Under the pieces are notes generated by a model, which had not been told where the DNA came from, did not search any database, and worked only from the letters and a program-made list of their open reading frames with translations. Both the position numbers and the translations under genes were made by a program. From contig NZ_PXZL01000001.1 in assembly GCF_003013405.1 (NCBI RefSeq), positions 186,001-250,000 on the forward strand: a DNA stretch of 64,000 nucleotides. The letters run 5' to 3'. Below, one piece after another: positions 33,867-41,995 of the stretch. Position 1 is the stretch's first letter. Each line of letters starts with the position of its first letter. Origin of the DNA: Brevibacillus formosus (GTDB taxonomy: Bacteria; Bacillota; Bacilli; Brevibacillales; Brevibacillaceae).

Positions 33867-35148
33867 AGTAAGCGAGCAGCTCCTCCCATTCTTTTTGGAA
33901 TTGCTTGCGAAGAAACAGCGGTTCAAGAACTTCGACGCTTGAACCGAAGCTGCGAATCCACGGTGTAATTTCCATCGTGCTGTTCACGTTTATCTCGTAC
34001 ACAAAGCTCTCCCGAGATTCTTCTGTCACAATCCCCCATTGCCCCTGTGCCTCCACTCGCTCTTGGATAAAGGAATGAGGCGTGTCGCGAGGCTGAAAAA
34101 AGCGAAGGCGTACGGTTACGAGTTTTCCGGTATCAATCAGCCAACTGTGGGCAATGCGCTCATCCGCACTTGCTTGCAAGGAAGAGAAGATTTCCGGCGT
34201 AACGGATTTGCCTGTTACGAGCTTGGTCATACCTTCCACTCGGTATTTGCGCAGCGGACCATTGCCGCAGCCTTGTGCCAGCAAGTACCATCTGCCGTAT
34301 TGGTGATCATAAATAACCCGGAGTGGAATCACTTTTTGATGTCGCCCCGATGTATCCCGTTGGAAAGTCGGATTCGTATTTTGGGAATCGTAAAACTTCC
34401 GGCGTTTGGGCGTGTAGTAGTGAAATTCCACGATCTTTCGCTGACGAATGGCTTCCGTGAGAATCAAAGCTTGATATTCATCGAGAATACGTGAGACGAA
34501 ATGATATTTGTACAAAAACGCAGATGCATCGGTTAGCTTCAAGCGATGTTTGAGATAACGCTTCACTTTTTCTTGCAGAAGATAACCAGGGACAGCCGGC
34601 AGTTGTGTATTGGCCATGAAGTCGATGAAATCATACAGATCCAATAGCTCGTCGTCCGTCAGCGAGTTCAGTAGCTCACCGTCGAATTGATAGATGTACG
34701 GCCTGATCTCACTCACATTTTTTATCACGCCAATTTCTTCGAGGTATTTCATGTCCTGACGAATCGTTTTTTCATCGGGCTCTGAATCCACAAACGTATC
34801 CAGCAAGTCTTTAATGGAAAGAGGCTGTTGTTTGAGTTTTTCCAAGATGTGAGACAGTCGCTCTACTTCCGAATCCTTCAATGATTTCGCATGGTACAAA
34901 AACATCAAGAAATTGTCCGTCACCTCAAAATAGTTGTAACGAAGCTGCGTGTAATACTCTTTTTTCTCCTCATCGCCGACATGCTGATAAAAGGTCGATT
35001 GGATGTCCTTCAGCTTTTTTATCGTTTTATCAAGCGTATGGACGGAGATCCCGAGCCGCTCGGCTAGCTGCTGCCGATTGTAGGCACCAGCGGTCAAAAA
35101 CAGGAGACGGAGCAATTGCAGCTCCTTATCAAAGCTTTCGCGTGCCAT
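33853..35148 (-). CDS. WYL domain-containing transcriptional regulator
   Basis: A 431-aa regulator. The N-terminal helix-turn-helix (LLFLTAGAYNRQQLAERLGIS, then VHTLDKTIKKLKD) is followed by a helical linker and a WYL domain around 240-330 with the key IVEFHYYTPKRR and YDHQYGRWYLLAQ blocks, then a WCX tail. AAGGATG lies eight bases before ATG 35148. It is transcribed divergently from rtcB, with an inverted repeat between them, and overlaps the second WYL gene. Control of rtcB is inferred from this arrangement. Confidence 0.82.
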   Translation of the reverse strand: MARESFDKELQLLRLLFLTAGAYNRQQLAERLGISVHTLDKTIKKLKDIQSTFYQHVGDEEKKEYYTQLRYNYFEVTDNFLMFLYHAKSLKDSEVERLSHILEKLKQQPLSIKDLLDTFVDSEPDEKTIRQDMKYLEEIGVIKNVSEIRPYIYQFDGELLNSLTDDELLDLYDFIDFMANTQLPAVPGYLLQEKVKRYLKHRLKLTDASAFLYKYHFVSRILDEYQALILTEAIRQRKIVEFHYYTPKRRKFYDSQNTNPTFQRDTSGRHQKVIPLRVIYDHQYGRWYLLAQGCGNGPLRKYRVEGMTKLVTGKSVTPEIFSSLQASADERIAHSWLIDTGKLVTVRLRFFQPRDTPHSFIQERVEAQGQWGIVTEESRESFVYEINVNSTMEITPWIRSFGSSVEVLEPLFLRKQFQKEWEELLAYYESV

Positions 35149-35195
35149 TACATTCATCCTTATTCATTCGTCATTTATTTCCAAATTAGTCCTCA

Positions 35196-35245
35196 TATTA
35201 CGAAGAGGCTGAAGAGAAGTCAATGAGAAAAAGAGGTTCGTAATA
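35196..35245. promoter_or_regulatory. Inverted repeat in the WYL-rtcB divergent promoter region
   Basis: TATTACGAA (35196-35204) and TTCGTAATA (35237-35245) are perfect 9-bp inverted copies with a 32-bp gap. They occupy the 183-bp region between the divergent starts and are a good candidate operator for the WYL regulator. Confidence 0.5.
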
Positions 35246-35331
35246 CTTTTACCATGTTCAAATCAGATGCGCGGATGGAAAATAAGGGTATGAGAAACAG
35301 CACAGGCTGTGGGAGACAGGAGAAATGGATC

Positions 35332-36768
35332 ATGAAAACAATTTTGCACGGAAACAACCATCGTGAAGTGAAGCTGGAGCATGGAGATGTGCACGTTTTT
35401 GCGAATGACGAAGTTTTTGCGAGCTTCGGTGAACGCGTATATCAAATGGCAGACAATAATTTGCGTATTCCGCGAAATGTGTATTTTTCGTATACCCCTG
35501 ATGCGCATGTGGGCGTTGGAACTTGTATTGGGACGACAGCGGTTTGGAATCTTGCTGATGGATTTGTCTCACCTTCCATTGTCGGCTCAGACATTGGATG
35601 TGGAATGCGTGTGCATCTGACTCCGTTGCATCGAGACGACCTTAAAGACAAGAGCCTAAAACGTGCATTGATCGAAGCGATCGAAGCGTACGTTCCAACA
35701 AACGAACGAGGAAATACGCATTTTACGGATATTCGCTTGGAGGAAGTTGTGAAGCATGGCTTAAAAGGACTGCCTGGCAACTACATTCCGGAAACAGAAG
35801 AAGCGCCTGACACCTTGCGTCGCTCTTTCTCGCATGTGGAAAAGTACACATTTGAGTTCGACCATTCCTTCCTCGAGCAAATACCGCAAAAATCTTGGAG
35901 CCGTGCATGGGGCCAGTTGGGAACATTGGGAGGCGGTAACCACTTTATTGAAATCCAGCATCTCGACATCGCGGAGGGAAACAGGGAGATTGCGAAAGCG
36001 TGGGGACTGTTCGACGGTCAGGTTGTCATCATGATTCATTCCGGTTCTCGTGCGTGGGGGGCTATGCTAGGACGGGATTATACGAAAAGCTTCAAGGAAG
36101 CCATGTACAAATGGGGGATTCATAATCCCGAGCCGAGCTTGGTATATGCCCCGATCCAAAGCGAGGAAGGGCAACAGTATTTGAATTTGATGTACTCCGC
36201 GCTGAACTTTGCGGTAACGAATCGGCATATGATTGGATTTTCAGTAGAGCAGGCGTTTCGGGATATTTTTGGTAGTGAGATGCGTACACCAGTCCTGTAT
36301 GATCTGATGCATAATTACGCCTTGAAGGAATTCCATCGCAACACACCGATGCTCGTCCACCGCAAAGGAGCGACGAAGGCGCTGCCAGCAGGCCATTTCC
36401 AAAATCCGAAGGCTTACCGTGAAACGGGACATCCAGCATTGATTCCAGGTTCTATGGGAACATCGTCCTATATCATGGTTGGATCGGAGGCCGGGGCCAA
36501 AAACTTTTATTCGATCTGTCATGGTGCTGGGCGTGTTCGTTCCCGCAAAGCAACCAAGGAGCTCGTAACTATTGATCAATTCGAGCAGGCAATGCGCGTG
36601 GGGCAGGAAGATGAAATCATGGTGAATCACCGTTCGCTCGCTTCCATCCTTGATGAATGCCCGCAAGCCTATAAAGATGTGGATCAAATCATCGATTCAG
36701 TTGTGGGAGCAAATCTAGCCTCTGTCGTAGCAAAATGTAACCCTCTTATTGCCATAAAAGGAGTATAA
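35332..36768 (+). CDS. rtcB: RtcB-family RNA-splicing ligase
   Basis: A 478-aa GTP- and Mn-dependent RNA ligase that joins 2',3'-cyclic-phosphate or 3'-phosphate ends to 5'-OH. Metal-site motifs are visible: PDAHVG, VGSDIGCGMRVHL, GGGNHFIEI and MIHSGSRAWG. The block FYSICHGAGRVRSRK carries the histidine that accepts guanylate in the family. CAGGAG lies ten bases before ATG 35332; the frame is open for 26 more codons upstream. No archease gene is adjacent. A WYL regulator pair is divergent, and a tRNA cluster lies about 2.5 kb away. Confidence 0.92.
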   Translation: MKTILHGNNHREVKLEHGDVHVFANDEVFASFGERVYQMADNNLRIPRNVYFSYTPDAHVGVGTCIGTTAVWNLADGFVSPSIVGSDIGCGMRVHLTPLHRDDLKDKSLKRALIEAIEAYVPTNERGNTHFTDIRLEEVVKHGLKGLPGNYIPETEEAPDTLRRSFSHVEKYTFEFDHSFLEQIPQKSWSRAWGQLGTLGGGNHFIEIQHLDIAEGNREIAKAWGLFDGQVVIMIHSGSRAWGAMLGRDYTKSFKEAMYKWGIHNPEPSLVYAPIQSEEGQQYLNLMYSALNFAVTNRHMIGFSVEQAFRDIFGSEMRTPVLYDLMHNYALKEFHRNTPMLVHRKGATKALPAGHFQNPKAYRETGHPALIPGSMGTSSYIMVGSEAGAKNFYSICHGAGRVRSRKATKELVTIDQFEQAMRVGQEDEIMVNHRSLASILDECPQAYKDVDQIIDSVVGANLASVVAKCNPLIAIKGV

Positions 36769-36774
36769 TGAAGA

Positions 36775-36808
36775 GTGGCTTCCTGAAAATTTTGGGGAGC
36801 CACCTTTT
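36775..36808 (+). terminator. Terminator after rtcB
   Basis: GTGGCTTCC (36775-36783) pairs with GGGAGCCAC (36795-36803), then CTTTTG. The T-run is short. Confidence 0.55.
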
Positions 36809-36958
36809 GCGATTTAACTTACACTAAATTACAGAAGTTAAATTGTGAACAAAATGCGTGAGAAGTTTCAAAAAATAGGTTCGAATGTAACATAAATTGC
36901 TTCGCTTCCTCAACCGATACCAAAAGAGAGACAAAATAGGGGAGATAGGGGAACAGAT

Positions 36959-37591
36959 ATGCCTACATACTATTACTTCACCTGCCTAAAATGCCGAACC
37001 CGGGGGGGAGTTTTCGGCGAACAGGCCTGGGGCTGGGGAAATTTTGACATGATCGAGTCCTTCAAATACCTGGCTCACCACATCCGTACATGCGGAGAAG
37101 ATTCGATTCGCGTGATTTCTGAGGATGTAGATGATTATGTAGATCAGCTGCACGGAGAATACAACACCTTCCTTGAGCAAACGAAGCATATATTTCCGCA
37201 TTCCAAGGATTGGGAGTTCCTTGATCGATGGAAAACACTAAAAGTAGAAGAAATGAAGTTAAAATGGGTCGAGGAAAACCGGATCATGCATCCAGATGAT
37301 CGGATGAAAATATGCGGAGTGCTTGATTCCGTGGACATCTTGAAAGAAGGGGCGGGAAGAGTCTCCTTCAGTGCTAGCGTGACGGATGATGATGGGAAAG
37401 TGTGGAAAATCGTAGCTAATATGGGCGAATTACCCATCTTAAAACAGGCGTATATCATCATTGGCGTCATGCAAGAGCATTCTACATTAGGAGAAGTCAT
37501 CGAGGTGTACAAGATGATTCCACGAGTCGCTGTTCAAGAGGAAAGGGGCAATGATCATGATTCTGGAGACAATCGGGCAATTACTAATTAA
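36959..37591 (+). CDS. Hypothetical protein, 210 aa, overlapping thiM
   Basis: The N-terminus has a CxxC pair ([10 protein letters not shown], residues 9-12) and later His-His-x3-Cys, which may form a zinc site. A second half, from ~110, contains beta strands such as [21 protein letters not shown] recognise no family. GGGGAGATAGGGGAAC precedes ATG 36959. Its last 35 bases overlap the start of thiM in another frame, so the two are translated from one message. A thiamin role is not shown. Confidence 0.65.
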   Translation: MPTYYYFTCLKCRTRGGVFGEQAWGWGNFDMIESFKYLAHHIRTCGEDSIRVISEDVDDYVDQLHGEYNTFLEQTKHIFPHSKDWEFLDRWKTLKVEEMKLKWVEENRIMHPDDRMKICGVLDSVDILKEGAGRVSFSASVTDDDGKVWKIVANMGELPILKQAYIIIGVMQEHSTLGEVIEVYKMIPRVAVQEERGNDHDSGDNRAITN

Positions 37592-38366
37592 AGTGCGCGA
37601 GGAAAATCCACTCGTTCATAACATAACGAACGTAGTTGTTACGAACTTTACAGCGAACGGCTTGTTAGCTCTTGGTGCATCACCTGTCATGGCGTACGCC
37701 AAACAAGAGGTGGCAGACATGGCAAAAATCGCCGGAGCTCTTGTATTGAATATAGGGACATTGAATGAGCATGAGATCGAAGCGATGTTGATCGCAGGAA
37801 AATCCGCGAACCAGCATGGCGTGCCTGTTTTGTTTGATCCGGTGGGAGCGGGAGCGACATCGTATCGAACCGAGACAAGTCAACGTCTTGCGCAGGAACT
37901 CGACCTTGCCTTCATTAGAGGAAATGCTGCCGAGATCGCCAATGTCATCGGGGAGCGCTGGGAGATTAAAGGTGTAGATGCGAAGGAAGCAGGCGGAGAT
38001 GTAGAGGACCTGGCGAGAGCAGCAGCGAAAAAGCTAAGGACAATCGTTGCGATTACGGGCAAGGTCGACGTGATTTCGGACGGAGAAACGACTTACTCGA
38101 TCCATAATGGTCATCCAATCTTAACGAAGGTGACCGGAACAGGCTGTTTGTTAACGTCTGTTATGGGAGCGTTTGCAGCCATTGCAAATGACAAGCTGAT
38201 CGCAGGAGCTGCGGCATTGGTATGCTACGGTGTTGCTGCTCAGCTGGCAGCAGAGAAAGCAGCGGGAGTAGGTCCAGGCAGTTTCCAAATCGAATTTTTG
38301 AATGCCTTGCATAACGTAACCGCAGACGATGTTCGCCGTTTTGGATACATCGAAAAAAAGGAATAA
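37557..38366 (+). CDS. thiM: Hydroxyethylthiazole kinase
   Basis: A 269-aa kinase that phosphorylates the thiazole moiety for thiamin salvage. Motifs are typical: [27 protein letters not shown] at residues ~18-44 (substrate site), [17 protein letters not shown] and the phosphate/anion hole [10 protein letters not shown] with the catalytic Cys. AAAGGGG lies eight bases before ATG 37557. No thiE/thiD genes adjoin it and no TPP riboswitch is visible upstream. Confidence 0.94.
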   Translation: MILETIGQLLIKVREENPLVHNITNVVVTNFTANGLLALGASPVMAYAKQEVADMAKIAGALVLNIGTLNEHEIEAMLIAGKSANQHGVPVLFDPVGAGATSYRTETSQRLAQELDLAFIRGNAAEIANVIGERWEIKGVDAKEAGGDVEDLARAAAKKLRTIVAITGKVDVISDGETTYSIHNGHPILTKVTGTGCLLTSVMGAFAAIANDKLIAGAAALVCYGVAAQLAAEKAAGVGPGSFQIEFLNALHNVTADDVRRFGYIEKKE

Positions 38367-38408
38367 AAATTCCCCTTTAAAAAAGGGGAGAAAATGGCCG
38401 TAGAACGA

Positions 38409-38612
38409 TTAAGCTAGATATGTTAGACAATAGCTGTAATTTCGTAGTGAATAAGACAGCAGCTTCTTCTGGTGCTCTGAGAGTGATAGGAATATAAATT
38501 CTACGTGATCATCATCGGATGGACGGACATAAAAACGGGAAATACCATGACAAATAATTTCTCTCTTTAACGTCAGCGCCACACTGGCGTCTGTTCGTAT
38601 GTGCAATTCCAC
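38409..38612 (-). CDS. Small hypothetical protein, 67 aa
   Basis: GTG 38612 is preceded by AAGGAGG at eight bases, a strong site that lies inside the longer open frame and so decides the start. The protein is polar at first (ELHIRTDASVALTLKRE) and ends in an amphipathic stretch. No family recognised. An A/T-rich hairpin at about 38371-38394 may terminate it. The PLA2-like gene lies 134 bases upstream on the same strand. Confidence 0.55.
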   Translation of the reverse strand: MELHIRTDASVALTLKREIICHGISRFYVRPSDDDHVEFIFLSLSEHQKKLLSYSLRNYSYCLTYLA

Positions 38613-38746
38613 GCTCGTACCCTCCTTGGACATTCAATAGAGTACCAAAAAAATACAAGGAAAAACAAGGGAATTATGTCTGATTCATGTCCAAGTTGTT
38701 ACCGTTTTTTGGATGAAAACTGACAAGGAGAACGATTCAGAAAAAG

Positions 38747-39031
38747 CTAGCGGGGATTGCTGGGAAAGCACCCTGTCCGAGAGAAAAAATTCGAGATGAG
38801 TCCGGCCATTCTCCCTTTTTCCGTTGAGTTGTTTACTTTATTTCGAAGGCAGCGTACGAGCTCCTGATCGCAGTGACAAGAAAAATAGCCGTGCTTTTGA
38901 TAGCAATAATCATGCCTCTTGCAGCATCTGTCGACACCATCAATTGGCGCACCCGGCCCGGAGCATCCAGGCCCACACCAGTTTCCGTACAAACAGGGGA
39001 AGCCAACTGCACGGCGTTTTCTTTTTGACAA
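38747..39031 (-). CDS. Phospholipase A2-like protein (small, Cys-rich)
   Basis: About 94 aa with the complete core of secreted/parvovirus-type PLA2: the calcium loop YGNWCGPGCSGPGAP (about residues 15-29), Asp31 and the catalytic helix DRCCKRHDYCY with His40-Asp41. Cysteines pair-ready in CHCDQELVRC follow. Such enzymes release the sn-2 fatty acid of phospholipids with Ca2+. No signal peptide is seen; the N-terminus is Lys/Arg-rich. TTG 39031 has GGAG eight bases upstream; a TTG at 39103 is an alternative (118 aa) but with poor spacing. It is placed directly before a tRNA cluster on the opposite strand. Confidence 0.78.
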   Translation of the reverse strand: MSKRKRRAVGFPCLYGNWCGPGCSGPGAPIDGVDRCCKRHDYCYQKHGYFSCHCDQELVRCLRNKVNNSTEKGRMAGLISNFFSRTGCFPSNPR

Positions 39032-39212
39032 CTGAATCACTCCGTCTTGTAAAGGAATACTACTTGTATCATATTGAAGAGGAAGTGAGGTTGCTTTAGG
39101 CAATCTCCCTTTTTTCGGACGAACGAGGGAAAAACTTTCAAAATATCACTTGAAATCATGCTATGAATATGATAGATTAATTCTTGCCGAAGCGAACGCT
39201 TGCAGGCTCGAT

Positions 39213-39305
39213 GGATGGATGTCCGAGCGGCCGAAGGAGCACGATTGGAAATCGTGTAGGCGGTGTCGAACCGTCTCGTGGGTTCAAATCCCACTCCATC
39301 CGCCA
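39213..39305 (+). tRNA. tRNA-Ser (GGA)
   Basis: The acceptor stem GGATGGA pairs with TCCATCC, followed by discriminator G and an encoded CCA. The anticodon loop reads TTGGAAA with GGA at 39247-39249. A long variable arm, as expected for serine tRNA, is present. Confidence 0.95.
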
Positions 39306-39313
39306 TCATACTT

Positions 39314-39387
39314 GGCCCGTTGGTGAAGCGGTTTAACACAGCAGCCTTTCACGCTGTCATACAGGGGTTCGAATCCCCTACGGGTCA
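39314..39387 (+). tRNA. tRNA-Glu (TTC)
   Basis: Acceptor GGCCCGT pairs with ACGGGTC. The anticodon is TTC, and the T-arm is GGGGTTCGAATCCCC. CCA is not encoded. It closely matches glutamate tRNAs of Bacillota. Confidence 0.93.
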
Positions 39388-39474
39388 CTTACACCCCCGT
39401 ATAGTAATCCGGGGCCCCCGCAAAGCACTCGAAAATATGCTTCATTGCATGGACGTCACTTTGTGGGGAAATTT

Positions 39475-39550
39475 GGAGGCTTAGCTCAGCTGGGAGAGCA
39501 TCTGCCTTACAAGCAGAGGGTCGGCGGTTCGATCCCGTCAGCCTCCACCA
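39475..39550 (+). tRNA. tRNA-Val (TAC)
   Basis: Acceptor GGAGGCT pairs with AGCCTCC, followed by A and CCA. Anticodon TAC is at 39508-39510, flanked by the stem CTGC-C/GCAG. Confidence 0.95.
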
Positions 39551-39559
39551 TATTTATAT

Positions 39560-39646
39560 GCGGTCGTGGCGGAATTGGCAGACGCGCTAGATTCAGGTTC
39601 TAGTGGTGGCAACACCGTGGAGGTTCAAGTCCTCTCGACCGCACCA
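39560..39646 (+). tRNA. tRNA-Leu (CAG)
   Basis: Acceptor GCGGTCG pairs with CGACCGC, followed by A and CCA. The anticodon loop TTCAGGT within the stem CTAGA/TCTAG gives CAG. The long variable arm is normal for leucine tRNA. Confidence 0.95.
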
Positions 39647-39662
39647 AGCAAACCCTATATAT

Positions 39663-39739
39663 GGCGGTCGTGGCGAAGGGGTTAACGCACCGGATTGTGG
39701 CTCCGGCACTCGTGGGTTCAAGTCCCATCGATCGCCCCA
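39663..39739 (+). tRNA. tRNA-His (GTG)
   Basis: The stem CCGGA/TCCGG encloses TTGTGGC with anticodon GTG. The extra 5' G (-1) at 39663 can pair with C73 at 39736, the identity element of histidine tRNA. CCA is encoded. Confidence 0.95.
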
Positions 39740-39770
39740 TCTATTTTTGTTCAAAATGTAAAATGAAATA

Positions 39771-39816
39771 GCCCAGCGGTGGCTCCTGTAAAGGAACTGT
39801 CGCTGGGCTTTCTTTG
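39771..39816. terminator. Terminator of the tRNA cluster
   Basis: AGCCCAGCG (39771-39779) pairs with CGCTGGGCT (39802-39810), followed by TTCTTTG. It lies between the tRNA cluster and the convergent VOC gene. Confidence 0.75.
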
Positions 39817-39823
39817 TATTTGT

Positions 39824-40192
39824 TTACGAGTGATCGACAGGTTGATAAAAGTGAAGGCGATTGCCAAAAGGATCGGTCACGCTCACTTCACGCGTTTCCC
39901 ACGGCGTCTCCTCTATATCAGGGCAAGCATACTTGTATCCTTGACGCAACAGGGACTGATGAAAAAGCTCAATGTTCTCTACCTGTACGCGAATCGCTGA
40001 GCCAGGGCAAGCATCCCCGTGATGCTCAGACAGATGAAGCGTACACGATGGAGAGGAAATTTGCATGTACAAAGGAAAATGATCCTCGTAACGATGCTCC
40101 CAATCAATCCGAAAACCTAGAAACTCCACATAAAACTCTCTTGCCTTCTCAACATCAAACATTCGAAAAATCGGCGTTATGATCTGATTCAT
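39824..40192 (-). CDS. VOC (glyoxalase/bleomycin-resistance-like) family protein
   Basis: A 122-aa two-module VOC protein. The pattern PIFRMFDVEKAREFYVEFLGF, IDWEHRYEDHFPLYMQI, HLSEHHGD and FGNRLHFYQP is typical of the group related to glyoxalase and bleomycin-resistance proteins. It may bind a metal through the His/Glu residues. Its first four bases overlap the end of the DinB gene, so the two are probably co-translated. Confidence 0.8.
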   Translation of the reverse strand: MNQIITPIFRMFDVEKAREFYVEFLGFRIDWEHRYEDHFPLYMQISSPSCTLHLSEHHGDACPGSAIRVQVENIELFHQSLLRQGYKYACPDIEETPWETREVSVTDPFGNRLHFYQPVDHS

Positions 40193-40653
40193 TTGCCCAG
40201 AAACCTCCTGATTGTATTGAGGGAGGCGAGGTGCACCCCTTCGTGAAAAATCGTTCGGACAAGCACTTGTGCAATCGTATGCATGCCGGATTCCGTTGCG
40301 GGAAACTCTTCTTCTAAACGATCCTTGTAAGCGGCTTGTATCTTCTGAGGTTGTTCTCGTAATAAGGTGACGAGCACTTCGAGATTTGGTGGCGGTGTAT
40401 CCCAGTCAGCAGGCTTTGTCCCGAAGTTAAACCATTCGTTGAAGCCAGGGGGGATTGGGATCGTTTCTTTTGTAAGGTGAGCGATCCATAAATACTGATC
40501 GAGATAGATGTGCCCCAGATTCCACAAGATATTGTTGGAGAAACCTTCGGGAATGATGTTCGCATCTTCATCCGTCAAGCCATCGATTGCTTTTAACGTC
40601 TCCTGTCGATAATCCTCTAGCTGCTGGAATAACACCTTATGCCGTTTTTCCAT
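40189..40653 (-). CDS. DinB-family protein
   Basis: A 154-aa four-helix DinB/YfiT-like protein. LWNLGHIYLDQYLWI and TIFHEGVHLASLNTIRRFLGK carry the histidines that form the divalent metal site. Some members are bacillithiol-dependent transferases; others are stress-induced with unknown role. GGGGGAAAAGC precedes the ATG. It overlaps the VOC gene by four bases. Confidence 0.8.
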   Translation of the reverse strand: MEKRHKVLFQQLEDYRQETLKAIDGLTDEDANIIPEGFSNNILWNLGHIYLDQYLWIAHLTKETIPIPPGFNEWFNFGTKPADWDTPPPNLEVLVTLLREQPQKIQAAYKDRLEEEFPATESGMHTIAQVLVRTIFHEGVHLASLNTIRRFLGK

Positions 40654-40742
40654 GCTTTTCCCCCTTTAGTGGAAGTCTTCGCAAATAAATTCGAGGGAGA
40701 GAATCTACCTTCCTTCTAGTTGGAAGGGGGGTACCACCAAAA

Positions 40743-40775
40743 AAGCGTGCAGAACAACTCGTCTGCACGCTTCTT
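40743..40775. terminator. Terminator after the EamA transporter gene
   Basis: AAGCGTGCAGA (40743-40753) pairs with TCTGCACGCTT (40762-40772). It lies between the EamA gene's end and the DinB promoter region. Confidence 0.65.
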
Positions 40776-40799
40776 CTATGCTGGGTATAGGAAACGGCG

Positions 40800-41708
40800 C
40801 TACATTCTTTCCTGCTCGAGGGCGTGAGAAGGAGAGAATAGTCTTCGCCAGTTTACTTGCGGTACACAAATGGCAGCGAGGATCATGAATACGCCACCCC
40901 ATTGAGGGAGAGAGACAGTCTCTTGAAGCACAAAACTCGACAGAAGCACGACTGTGGGCAGCTCGACTGCACTTAAAATGGTAGCCAGTCCATTGCCGAT
41001 CCGCGGCACACCGACAGCCAAACAGAAGATCGGGATGACCGAACCAAAGATCGCAACCAAAAGACCGAGCGGCAGCAAACCTTGCAGAAGCTGACCATTT
41101 ACCAAGAAGGTCGGTGGATAAACAATCGAGAGCATCAGGGCTGCCATACTAATCGAAATCGCGCTTCGCAAGTATGGATCCATTCCAGGGAGAATTCGCC
41201 CGCTGAAGAAAATGACCAGGGCAAAGGTCGCGCCAGACATCAAACCGAAGATCAATCCGACCATGTCTACGCTCTGAATGCCGCTTTCGCCAAGTCCACT
41301 TGCAAGAACGGTCCCTGCGCCAAGCATAACCAGAGATACCCATTTTTCAGCGCTCGGCCATTTGCGATCCACAATCGTCTCCAGCAAGACACCGATCCAA
41401 GTAAACTGAAAGAGGAGAACGATTGCGAGCGAAGCAGAGACCCGACTAACAGCCTGGTGGTAAAAAAGACTGGTTGACGCCATCATGAGGCTGGCTGGTG
41501 CCAAAAGCAACAAATACTTGAAGGAAAACCGTTGCTTGGAGAAAAAGATGGCCATGACCGTCATGATCAAGCCGCCAAAAATCAATTGGCTTCCGCTCAT
41601 TTCAAATGGCGTAAAGCCGAGTTGAAAAGCATGCTTCATGAAGATCGAGAGAACACCGTAGCTGCACGCGCCGAGTAAAACTAAAAAGATAGATCGCCAG
41701 TATGTCAT
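40800..41708 (-). CDS. EamA/DMT-family transporter
   Basis: A 302-aa, ten-helix drug/metabolite transporter built of two EamA repeats (about 5-135 and 150-285). The N-terminal GACSYGVLSIFMKHAF and the closing PQWGGVFMILAAICV are characteristic. Substrate unknown; relatives export amino acids or metabolites. It is divergent from the rarD gene, with a repeated operator-like motif between them. Confidence 0.82.
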   Translation of the reverse strand: MTYWRSIFLVLLGACSYGVLSIFMKHAFQLGFTPFEMSGSQLIFGGLIMTVMAIFFSKQRFSFKYLLLLAPASLMMASTSLFYHQAVSRVSASLAIVLLFQFTWIGVLLETIVDRKWPSAEKWVSLVMLGAGTVLASGLGESGIQSVDMVGLIFGLMSGATFALVIFFSGRILPGMDPYLRSAISISMAALMLSIVYPPTFLVNGQLLQGLLPLGLLVAIFGSVIPIFCLAVGVPRIGNGLATILSAVELPTVVLLSSFVLQETVSLPQWGGVFMILAAICVPQVNWRRLFSPSHALEQERM

Positions 41709-41753
41709 AAGTAAAAGTTCCTTTCGTATGACTAAACTCGGAAGAATAATGAC

Positions 41754-41814
41754 TATTGTACTACAGGTCTAAAAGTGGTACAATAAATTTTTTGTACATG
41801 CTTTATTGTGCTAC
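41754..41814. promoter_or_regulatory. Three copies of an 11-bp motif between two EamA-family genes
   Basis: TATTGTACTAC (41754-41764), its inverted form GTGGTACAATA (41775-41785) and TATTGTGCTAC (41804-41814) differ at one position or so. The last two form a near-perfect inverted repeat (14-bp arms). Placement in the divergent region is that of an operator for one or both transporters. Confidence 0.55.
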
Positions 41815-41995
41815 TGAGGTGATTAGCTAGCTGCATGCATTGGTAATATGGTAACGGATGAAAGTGTAGGGGACACCTTATTTTACGTGAGAATACATAG
41901 CTGTTTTTTCGTATTTCCGTTACACTACTTCATAGAGAAGAAGTTTAAAAGTCGTCTATAGAAAAAGAGAAGGCGAAACACACGGAGGAGCAAGG

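Noticed and set aside
35254..35331. N-terminal extension of rtcB
   Set aside because: The frame is open but the RtcB domain starts at ATG 35332, which has its own ribosome binding site.
36769..36958. TPP riboswitch before the thiM operon
   Set aside because: The conserved CTGAGA and ACCTGATCTGG blocks are absent.
39037..39339. 100-codon minus-strand frame through the tRNA region
   Set aside because: It runs across tRNA-Ser and the start of tRNA-Glu, and its only codons of interest come from the PLA2 gene region in another frame.
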